Origin: Grammothele lineata | Lineage: Eukaryota > Basidiomycota > Agaricomycetes > Polyporales > Polyporaceae | Length of the DNA stretch: 22,118 nt | NCBI GenBank assembly: GCA_002150815.3 | Contig: NDFF03000211.1 | Coordinates: 1-22,118 of the forward strand | Direction: 5' to 3' | In this document: positions 1-7,928 of the stretch, one piece after another | Position numbering within the stretch: the stretch's first letter is position 1 | Layout of the letters: every line of letters starts with the position of its first letter | The notes under the pieces: generated by a model | Database searches by the model: none | What the model was told of the DNA's origin: nothing | What the model saw: only the letters and a program-made list of their open reading frames with translations | Program-made: the position numbers and the translations under genes

Positions 1-22
1 CCGGAAATCCCGGGGGGAAGCC

Positions 23-70
23 TAGATCTCCCCAGGTTTCCCCAGATCTAGGGAGATCTGGGGAGATCTA
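23..70. repeat. AGATCT-rich foldback
   Basis: Positions 23-35 (TAGATCTCCCCAG) are the exact reverse complement of 58-70. Inside that pair, 41-49 (CCCAGATCT) pairs with 54-62, so the strand can fold into two competing hairpins. I see no gene on either side and cannot tie the foldback to a transposon end; its left flank may continue outside the window. Confidence 0.7.
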
Positions 71-464
71 AGCCCGGGGCAGCCAGATCAGCCACCCAGG
101 TGCACCTGCTGCCCCCGGAGGCAGGTCAGGTGACCCCCTGGGCTCCCTCCGGGGCTCACTACCCTGTATGGCAGGCTTTGTAAGCTTTCCGGAGGTGCTG
201 GGACTGTTTCCGGGGAGGTCGTATTGTAATACGTGAGACCCCTGAAAGTGTTGCAAAGGCCTTTAGGCTCACTACCTAGATTTAATGTAATACGGGTACA
301 TCAGCAGGTGGTTGGAGACGAGCAGAACGCCGGTCACGACGACGACTACGAAGGGAGTGGGCGCCGCGACCGAATGGCGAGGGGCGGCGGCAGCGGCGAC
401 GACGACGACGAGGGGAGCTGCGTCGACGAAGCCGCAGCGCGGCGCGGCGGCAGCAGCGGGCAGC

Positions 465-594
465 GGGCGCGAGGGCGAGCGAGCGGGAGCGGGCGCGAGG
501 GCGGGCGATCGGGAACGGGCGCGAGGGCGGGCGATCGGGAACGGGCGCGAGGGCGGGCGATCGGGAACGGGCGCGAGGGCGGGCGATCGGCGGG
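465..594. repeat. 26-bp GC-rich tandem repeat, five copies
   Basis: Units of 26 bp (GGGCGCGAGGGCGGGCGATC plus GGGAAC) begin at 465, 491, 517, 543 and 569. The three central copies are identical; the first and last are diverged. Because 26 is not a multiple of three, no frame keeps a repeated peptide. The long open frames across 230-860 on both strands are therefore products of GC-rich, stop-poor sequence and not evidence of a gene. Confidence 0.85.
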
Positions 595-626
595 AGCGGG
601 GACAGCGGAGCGCGTGCCGTGACCGT

Positions 627-645
627 GGCGGCGGCGGCGGCGGCG
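627..645. repeat. GGC trinucleotide microsatellite
   Basis: About six uninterrupted GGC units sit in a wider GCG/GAC-rich stretch (about 330-700). There is no supported coding frame, so this is listed as simple sequence only. Confidence 0.8.
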
Positions 646-1982
646 AGAGGCAGCGGGCGCGGTGGCGGCGGCGACGGGACGGTTGCAGCTGCCGGCGGAG
701 GTGCCGGACGAGTTTTTGGCGAGCCCAGCGGACATGTCTCCTGCAGGAACTGTAGCGCGGTATTTTCTGTATACGTCGCGTTGCGCGAGGATGTGTCGTC
801 TGCAGGAAGGGGTGCAGCCAGAGATTGCTGCAGAAAATGTAACTTGATGTGCATTAGTTTCTGGGGTGTGACATGTTATTCCTACGGGGACGGCTCCTTG
901 ATATATGCTTTTGTTCAATATGTCATTGGTACCATGACGCACACGTTCCTTGTATTTGGCTACTGCATTGGAAGTCACATAGGAAGGAATCATTCTTCTC
1001 GCTATTTGATAGTAGACATTGGTATGTGTGCCACAACCTTCAATTAAACGTATTCATCAGCTTGAGATCATTGTACCATAGCAACTGGGTTGATGCTCTG
1101 CAATTTGATTAGCGGGAGTGATATCAGACTCGCCTAACGCAAGACTGATGTGCTATATCATTCAATTGTTTCATATTCGGGTTCCCGATTTTCCGCCAGA
1201 TACACGTCCTGCGTCTGCGGTCGTTGTTGTGAGTGTCTGTGGCCCAGCGGACCTGCCTAGGTACTTCAAGTTGGTGTTGCTATGAGTGCGGTCGTGGATC
1301 AGAGAACCAGCCACAAAATTCTGATAGCTTGCTGCACACTTGCAGTTGACGCTGTATACATCAATGGTATAGCGTGATGCGGTGTGAAGTACATGCACGG
1401 TCAGAGCTCTTCGTTGCATCTGGTTTGTATCTAGCAACGTCGCTGCTGCGATACTATACATCCCCATACAGCTGGTGGTGACTCTTCACAATGCAGTAGA
1501 CAGTTGTACACAAATGAAGTGAGACCGCGGTGCCGTGGCTAGAAAGCTTCTGCGCTTCTTCGTATCCTACCTGTACTTCATGTGGCGACTCCTGCGACTG
1601 GTGGCATCTCCAGGCGAACTGGAGTGAGTCAGTTCTTCAGTCCGTATGCACGTATGCCGCTGGACTGCAAAATGTCCCAATGACAGGGCGATTGCAAGCA
1701 ATGTACCTCTATAAGTTGCGGTGAGCTTATTCAATTCACCACGAGTTATACGGAAGTCTCGTTTCCGTGACTTCACTGCTGCAGCAGGCAGCTGCCTCTT
1801 AGCGAATGTCCCTGTCAGTCGACGTCCGTGGAGGGCTTCTGCCGCGTGAGCCATAAGCTCCGCAAGTGCGACTGCCGCAGAACGCGTCGGTATCTGTGAT
1901 GCAATATGCGGATGTTCTCGCCATGTGGCCCGTTTGCGCCTGTGTCGTGCGGCCGACTGAGCCGGAGACGGAGAGCGGCGGT
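646..1982. other. No supported gene
   Basis: I find no reading frame with recognisable protein character and no convincing run of splice sites. Frames of about 100 codons or more exist on both strands (for example minus 1467-1171 and minus 2130-1567), but their translations look random and overlap one another. The right part, from about 1780, contains worn fragments of the CTGCCGCAG motif that becomes regular after 1983. Confidence 0.5.
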
Positions 1983-2748
1983 TGCTGCCGTAGCAAACAT
2001 CGGCATGTCCTGCCAAGTTCCGCGGATGTGATGTCTCCGGTATGTGCTGCAGCAGTGGCAGTCGTTCAGCGGAGGTCACTGCCGCAGCACACACCCGCAT
2101 CTGCCATGCGGTTCCGCGGACGTGACTCACTGGACGTCATGCACGGATGTTTGCGGCGGCAGTGGCCGCGCTTCCGCAAGGGCACTGCCGCAGCGTACAT
2201 CCGGAAATCCATCTACATCCGAGGATGAGTGCTGCGGCAGTGGCCAGCGGAGGTCACTGCCGCAGCATTCATCCGCATCTGCCGTGCGGGTCCGCGGATG
2301 AGAGTCACCGGCAGTAACGGGGAAGCACTGCCACTGCCGCAGCACACATCCGCATCGGCCACCGGTTCCGCGGATGTGAGTCACTGGCACTCAGGGACGG
2401 ATGTGTGCTGCGGCAGTGACCTCCGCTTGCCACTGCCCGCAGGCGCTGCCACTGCCGCAGCACACATCCGCATCGGCCACTGGTCCCGCAGATGTGAGTC
2501 ACCGGCACTCAGGGACGGATGTGTGCTGCGGCAGTGGCACCGCCTGAGCGGAGGTCACTGCCGCAGCACACATCCGCATCGGCCGCCGGTTCCGCGGATG
2601 TGAGTCACCGGCACTCAGGGACGGATGTGTGCTGCGGCAGTGGCACCGCCGGAGCGGAGGTCATTGCCGCAGCACACATCCGTCCCTGACTGCCGGTGAC
2701 TCACATCCGCGGAACCGGTGGCCGATGCGGATGTGTGCTGCGGCAGTG
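1983..2748. repeat. Array of about 87-bp foldback units with 21-bp terminal inverted repeats
   Basis: The clearest units lie at 2077-2164, 2332-2418, 2450-2536, 2556-2642 and 2662-2748. A shortened unit is at 2183-2242, one lacking its right arm starts at 2255, and a worn one spans about 1983-2057. Each good unit starts with CACTGCCGCAGCACACATCC and ends with the reverse complement of that arm, so every unit can fold on itself. The interior (GGTTCCGCGGATGTGAGTCA and neighbours) is not symmetric and gives the unit a direction. The unit at 2662-2748 has its interior reversed relative to the others. Spacers such as 2537-2555 contain GAGCGGAGGT, whose complement follows some right arms. Unit starts are 106-118 bp apart. 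The array ends 122 bp before the start codon of the downstream gene. It could be a satellite built from a MITE-like element; no transposase is visible. Confidence 0.85.
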
Positions 2749-2870
2749 AGCCCCGTATATCAGCTCCGCGGACTTCACATCCGTCCCCCACTCCTTCCCT
2801 CACACCCCTTCTGTGCCCGCTCCTTCTCCCTCGCCCGCTACTACTTGCCTTCCTCTCTACCTCGCTCGTC

Positions 2871-3385
2871 ATGGCCGCTCCCATCATGGCCGCTCCCATA
2901 GTTCTTGCGGATGCGACTTACCGCCCGGTGAGTGCCGGCCTTCAATCTCCGCCGTTTTCCTGCTTCTAACATTGTTATCCTGCAGGTTCTCCTCGCTATT
3001 CTTGGTGATCCCACCGCTCGTGGGGCCCTCCGTTGGGGGGACGTTCACGATGTACGGGTTTTTACTTCTTGTCCACCGTTTTTACTTATTTCTTTGCAGG
3101 CGTTCGGCCTCGGTTTGGGTTGGGAGAAAACCGTTACGGCGAACGGTTTCTTGTATCACTCGGGCTTGCGGAGTGTGTCCTGGCACCGGGTACGTGCTTC
3201 ACAATGTATTCTGTTTATTCCTCGATGATTCTAACGCTACATTCAGGTTCGGGGCAAAAAACTCAGCAAGAACATGATTGAGAAGTACGTTTTCTCTTTA
3301 TTCTAGCCCGTTTTCGCGCTCTTACATGTTTACTAGTCTCCGCCGCGATCTTCACAACTGCGGCATCTTCAAGGAGAACTTGTAG
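2871..3385 (+). CDS. Small five-exon protein with HicA-like fold (tentative)
   Basis: Exons are 2871-2927, 2986-3051, 3100-3189, 3247-3284 and 3337-3385. The four introns (58, 48, 57 and 52 nt) start GTGAGT, GTACGG, GTACGT and GTACGT and end in CAG or TAG; introns 1 and 3 carry a CTAAC branch motif. Joined, they give 99 residues ending at TAG. The start ATG is chosen because it opens the frame after a pyrimidine-rich leader; a second ATG lies five codons later in a repeated MAAPI motif. Residues about 36-94 can be read as helix, three strands, helix, with a Gly-Phe then Tyr-His (residues 57-61), a Trp-His (69-70), a basic GKK (74-76) and a helix ending in Cys-Gly-Ile. This is the layout of HicA-type mRNA interferase folds, which also occur as stand-alone genes in fungi. 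The bacterial Gly-Ser-His-His active-site motif is not intact, so activity is doubtful. No antitoxin partner is seen. The gene structure is convincing; the family is an inference. Confidence 0.7.
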
Positions 3386-3685
3386 TGTAACTAGGTGGAT
3401 TTGTTTTCATGATATGTTGTATACGATGCTCCTCATGTACTTTGTTTTGGCATTATCTTGAATTGCAATGCGACGCTTGTATTTGCAACCTGTTGTGTGG
3501 CTGACCTCCGCGATACATTCTGGTGCCATGTTGAATCCGAATTAACGCCTTTCCGTTCGTTCGGATGTGGCCTTTGCTGTATGCGGGTGTCCCCGCCGGA
3601 TGTCAATTTGCGGCGTTCCTCCGGTTCTCCGGCGGATTCCACTCTGCCCCTTGTTTTCCGCTGCGGACGTCGTCCTTTATCTTCC
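3386..3685. other. 3' flank of the small gene, lead-in to tandem repeat
   Basis: No further gene is supported. The sequence after 3580 becomes CCG/CGG-rich and shares short words (GCGGACGTCGTCC, TCCGGCGGATTCC) with the 104-bp units that follow, so it is probably a worn unit. Confidence 0.45.
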
Positions 3686-4253
3686 GGTGCGTCTGCTCTT
3701 GTCTCTCACATCTGACTCTTCTCTCCATGCCCGCTAGGCCTCCCCTCCCGTCGTCCGCGTCCCGCTCTCAATGCGCGGATGTTGTTCCAGGTGCGTCCGC
3801 TCGTCTCGCCCACCTCTGACCCTTCTCTCCATGCCCGCTAGGCCTCCCCTCCCGTCGTCCGCGTCCCGCTCTCAATGCGCGGACGTTGTTCCAGGTGCGT
3901 CCGCTCGTCTCGCCCACCTCTGACCCTTCTCTCCATGCCCGCTAAACTTCCCCTCCCGTTGTCCGCGTCCCGCTCTCAATGCGCGGACGTTGTTCCAGGT
4001 GCGTCCGCTCGTCTCGCCCACCTCTGACCCTTCTCTCCATGCCTGCTAGGCCTCCCCTCCCGTCGTCCGCGTCCTGCTCTCAATGTGCGGACCTCACTTC
4101 TGGTGCGTCCGCTCGTCTCTTCCACCTATAACCCCTATCTCTATGTCTGACCCCTCCTACTAGGCTTCCCTCCGCTTGTTCTTTCCTCTTTCCATATCTG
4201 ACCCCTGTGTGTATGCCTCCTAGGCTTCCCCTCTCGTCGTCCGCGTCCCGCCT
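3686..4253. repeat. 104-bp tandem repeat, four clear copies plus a worn tail
   Basis: The word GGTGCGTC recurs at 3686, 3790, 3894, 3998 and 4102, exactly 104 bp apart each time. The units at 3790 and 3894 are almost identical, and 4102-4253 is a diverged copy. Each unit contains GTCCGCG and, 14 bases later, CGCGGAC, so each can form a 7-bp hairpin. The units are pyrimidine-rich on the plus strand and do not keep an open frame across copies. Confidence 0.85.
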
Positions 4254-4327
4254 GGCCGACCATCATCAGCCTGAGTGACGAGATTATCCGCCCGGAGGTG
4301 CCATTTGTAGTAGATACGTGGCCGTTT

Positions 4328-4531
4328 CCGGCCGGTCAAGATACTGTGTCTATATCGTTGATCCCGGCCGGAGTACTTACCTTTCACATTCTGCGGCCAA
4401 GCGAGAGTACTGATCATCATTAGTCTAGGTACACGGATATACACGACCTAGTATCATTCGTTACTATCACTACTGTTATGTCATGATGCCGGCCGGACCA
4501 GGTTGGGTGGGTATTTGCAAAAGCCGGCCGG
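4328..4531. promoter_or_regulatory. Cluster of four CCGGCCGG palindromes
   Basis: The 8-bp palindrome occurs at 4328-4335, 4364-4371, 4489-4496 and 4524-4531, as two pairs with 36- and 35-bp start-to-start spacing, 125 bp apart. CGG/CCG half-sites in direct contact are a layout that fungal Zn2Cys6 regulators can bind, so an upstream activating region is possible. No obvious gene starts next to it, and repeat remnants remain an alternative. Confidence 0.35.
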
Positions 4532-6488
4532 AGCCCGGGCAACAGTAACCGTGGGCGTTCGTCATACCCGGTTACACAGTAAGTCTGCGGTATTCTCACG
4601 CCACTATGTGGGGTTTGGGCCTTCTTCGGAATACCCTACGATTTCTGCGTCTAGGTGTGACCGTTGTTCTCTTGATTATAAATTCACCGGGCACAATCCA
4701 ACCGGCGAAATAAAGCTAGCACATACTAGACCTTGACTAACTAATTTCCGGAATTCAGTTAAGACTTCCCAGTGTAGTGACCTATAATTAGTGAGGGAGA
4801 AGACGTGAAGAAGGCAGGGGCCTTAATCTGGTACGCATACCAAGCCAAGTTGCCCTCGGTCCCTTACAGTACGTATCATCCTTGTCGTACTCGCACGTCA
4901 CGAGAAAATCAAAGCCGAACTACCATTGAATAAGACGGTATTGACTATAATCATGGTTTAATCGTCCATGAAATCATAATCCTCGCCCATCTGTGCCCGA
5001 ATCGAATCCTCATTCAAGGCTTCTTCGTCATCGTCCTCAGAGTCCCAGCCTCATTGGTAAAAATCATTCTTCTGTGGCATATAGCAAGACAGAGTCGATG
5101 GGTATCACGTCGGACACAGATTCCAAGGAATGCCAAACTAGAGGTGTCGTCGCGTCTGGCTAGGAGGGCTCACAAAGAACAGTTCGCAACTCTCGCTCGA
5201 ATCCGAGCTGCTAATGCTGCTGCGTCGTCACATGCTTTCTTCTTCGGCAACATCTCCTTCGACAAGTCCAAACCCAAAACTCCGAGATCATTGGCAATTC
5301 GTCATCTGTCTCTCGCTTGTTAATACCGGAGGGCTTCTACTCACCCACTACCGGCACGTTGAGGAGCTTCTCAGTGGCCAGCGGTATATACATGATACCG
5401 TGGTCTCCGCATGCTCGGGCCGCTCTATAGCGCTGTAGACTGTAGGCAGAGAGAGGGCGCCGTTGCAGATGCGCTGACCACAGTAGAAGGATCGGCTCAA
5501 GGTATATTTGACGATATAACCATTCTCGTTGTGATGAGTGGGGGAGGCTATAGAAGGCAATTCCAGCGGTCGTCCTTGTCCTCCTTCGATGCCTTGTCTC
5601 GGCCGCTAGCTTTGAAACTAGTCTCCTTCGAATCCTTCGAAAATGACAATATAGGGAGCGGTAGAGGGAGTCAGGCAACTCCAATCCCGAGCCGTATAAT
5701 GGGGTAGTAGCGAAAATTGATCTTATGGGCGTCGTCGTCTTTTCCGGTACTGAGGTATCTTATTTCCCTTTCGTGGCCACCATAGATGCGCTGCTGCGAG
5801 AGTGGTTGCAAAGAGAGAAGGAAGCGAGGTGACACTATGGTCTAACAAGTGCTTTGCTTCGGACCCGGACGCAGACTTTCAAGCTAATGATATGCTCTTT
5901 GTTTAACGTAGAATTGATGAACTCTGTCATCTAACTCTATTGATTGTGTGCGTTTGCAAGGTCGTCTCCGCAAGTTGTTTTAGACGCGTATCCATACCTC
6001 TCATAACTGTAAATAGGTACTATGGGCCACAAGATCTATGGTGACTTGCACTCGCTTATGCCTCGAAGTCGAGAGTTTGGTGTGATCAGCTAGGTAGAGG
6101 CGAAGTTGTGGATAGAGGCTTGTAGCGGATTCTTACACCGCTGGCACATCTACTCGTCCAAATTGAGTGAACCACGTGACCAATGACCGACGCCTCCCAC
6201 TCCGTATCCGGATATGCCGCCTTCAATGTCCGACTGTTTTTGATCCGCTGGGAATCAGTGCCCCTTTGGCGGGTGACGACAAATTCCTCTTGAACGAAGC
6301 TCTTGGACAAAGCTCTTAGACAAAGCTCTTGGACAAAGAGACGGCGGTGTAGGGAAGGGAGATAAAGGCGAGCCAGCTTTCGAGCTGCTGCCCCGATTCC
6401 CCCTCCCACTCCTAGTCTCTTCCCCCTTGCTTGACTCGACGTTCGACAACACCTACCTTTCCTTCATAGCTCTCCAACATAGCTCTCC
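4532..6488. other. No supported gene; isolated acidic-tail reading frame
   Basis: I see no complete gene here. One short minus-strand stretch, 5050-4958, translates to a strongly acidic peptide (runs of Asp/Glu, then a Gly-Glu-Asp-Tyr-Asp-Phe-Met-Asp-Asp end) directly before a TAA. It looks like the C-terminus of a real protein, but the frame is closed by a TGA at 5053-5051 and I could not find an upstream exon. It may be a gene relic. Frames of 70-115 codons between 5054 and 5707 on both strands have no recognisable features. Confidence 0.3.
6297..6335. repeat. 13-bp tandem repeat, three copies
   Basis: AAGCTCTTGGACA is repeated three times head to tail, with one G-to-A change in the middle copy. 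It lies about 150 bp before the RIP-like block and is probably a local slippage product. Confidence 0.75.
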
Positions 6489-7928
6489 AACACCGGCCAT
6501 ATTTATCGTATACGATAAGTCCCTTACGTAGGCTACGCGTAACTTTGTCGCTAGTTATTCAACTAAGGTCTTCAAAACTAAGTACTAGCCGAACGCATAT
6601 AAGACCACCTTTCTGGAACGCGTTTGGCGCCGTACGTTAACGGATAGTTTAACAAACCTTTGTTCGACGTTATAAGAGACTTAAACTGGCAAAACGATTC
6701 CGGAGCCCTTTTCGAAGTAACGCCAGAACAAAAGCTTATTATCGAGTTAAAAGTTAATATTACTTAAAAACGGGCTAAACTAATACGGCTAACCTTAATA
6801 AGGATAAGGACCGTCTTAAAAAGGCCAAATCGGCAGTTACGACGAACTTTTTACGACCTTATCCTATTTAAAGCTCGAAAGGATTATTTCAAATAGGCTA
6901 ATAAGCTTCGAGCCGAAGAACAACCTACCGATGAACTTCGAGAACGTTCGCGTCTAATCTATAATTACGCTTTTTTAAACAAAAGCCGTTTAATAACCTG
7001 TTAGACTAGTAAGGCCGGCCTTAGGAACTGTTCAGTTACCTCAAAAGACCTTCTATTCGACGATAAAACTAAGGACCGCTCCGAAGGAGCTATAGTCTAG
7101 CTCCTCTATTACTTAGCCAAGCATCAGGCTCCTCTTAGTCTAACAGTCCCCGTCTTGACGACGGCTTTAGACAAGAAGCCCAAGCGCCTCGGAACCAAGG
7201 CAGTGGACGTAGCGAAGAGGAAGAAGAAGAGTACGCCGTAGATCTAGAAATGCCTCCTATACGACGACAGAAAATTCTCCCTCCGTTCCAGCCTTAGTCG
7301 ATACAACAAGTCCGACCATATCGACCATAGCTTCTTCGATCAGCCATTCTCGTGTCCGCACTGCGCGCCTTCTTCTGTCCACATCTCCGGCGCTATAGAC
7401 TGGTGTGACCATATCGAGAAGACGTACGGCATCGAGTACACACTAGTTGTAAGCCCCAAGCTCCTCGCCCAGCTACGAGTCCCTTGGACAAAGAAGACGC
7501 CTATTAGGAGCGCCAAGTGGAAGGGAGAGGACGAGATTCCGGGATTGCTAGTCCTGGACTTGTTAGAGGACAAGCCGTAGAAGAGGGCACGTACGGATGA
7601 CGACAAGATGAGCTCTATGCTGTCGGAGACGTTGGAGGGTCCTGACAACTCGGATCACAGTAAGTTTTACGACTTTGTTTTTCCCCTTATCGACCATAGC
7701 TCAGACTCGACTACAGAAACTCCCTCACCTGATTCGCCATCGTCTTTAGGCCATGCCTCTGACCTCACCCTCTTCGATTCTGAGTTGCCAGGCGGCAAAG
7801 AAAAGGACGACCGAGGCTGAGATGTCTGTGATGATGAGGATGAGGAAGGATAGGCTTATATGATGGGCTTGGAGACGTACCAAGACGTATCCGCGATGGA
7901 ATTAAACGGTATGGACGAGGGGAAGTAG
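6489..7928 (+). pseudogene. Degenerate zinc-finger protein gene with RIP-like mutations
   Basis: One frame (codons starting at 6489, 6492 and so on) reads like protein across about 1.4 kb without an obvious frameshift, yet holds 14 stops before 7818, all TAA or TAG, plus a TGA at 7818 and TAGs at 7851 and 7926. The frame yields a stretch with NKPLFDVIRDLNW and ALFEVTPEQK (about 6648-6731), a KARKDYFK helix followed by LRAEEQPTDELRE (about 6870-6944), two C2H2-like zinc fingers (7251-7319 and 7353-7427), each missing one or two ligands, and an acidic Ser/Asp tail. The layout recalls, from memory, the C-terminal part of fungal DUF3435/FluG-domain proteins, which are relatives of Crypton and Starship tyrosine recombinases. 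I put that assignment at about 0.3. It is certainly not a working gene. From 6541 to 6900 the sequence is very TpA-rich, as expected after C-to-T change at CpA. Confidence 0.65.

Noticed and set aside
233..993. Several overlapping open frames on both strands in the GC-rich block
   Set aside because: They arise from a 26-bp repeat and CGG/GAC runs with few stops; translations are Arg/Ala/Gly low complexity in every frame and no start or splice context favours one.
1983..2748. CRISPR-like array
   Set aside because: The units are long, internally palindromic and nearly contiguous, and the between-unit sequences are repeats, not unique spacers; the host looks eukaryotic.
1866..2969. Coding frames across the foldback array
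   Set aside because: Frames on both strands repeat the array's words and shift phase between units, so they are shadows of the repeat.
5054..5707. Overlapping frames of 70-115 codons on both strands
   Set aside because: Translations look random, starts are often not ATG, and I could not find consistent splice sites.
6541..6900. Ordinary methyl-CpG decay
   Set aside because: CpG remains frequent (about 24 in 360 bp by hand count) while CpA and TpG are depleted, so the target was CpA.
6489..7817. Alternative genetic code with TAA/TAG read as glutamine
   Set aside because: The other genes here use TAG, TGA or TAA as ordinary ends, and the TpA excess and lost zinc ligands fit directed C-to-T mutation better.
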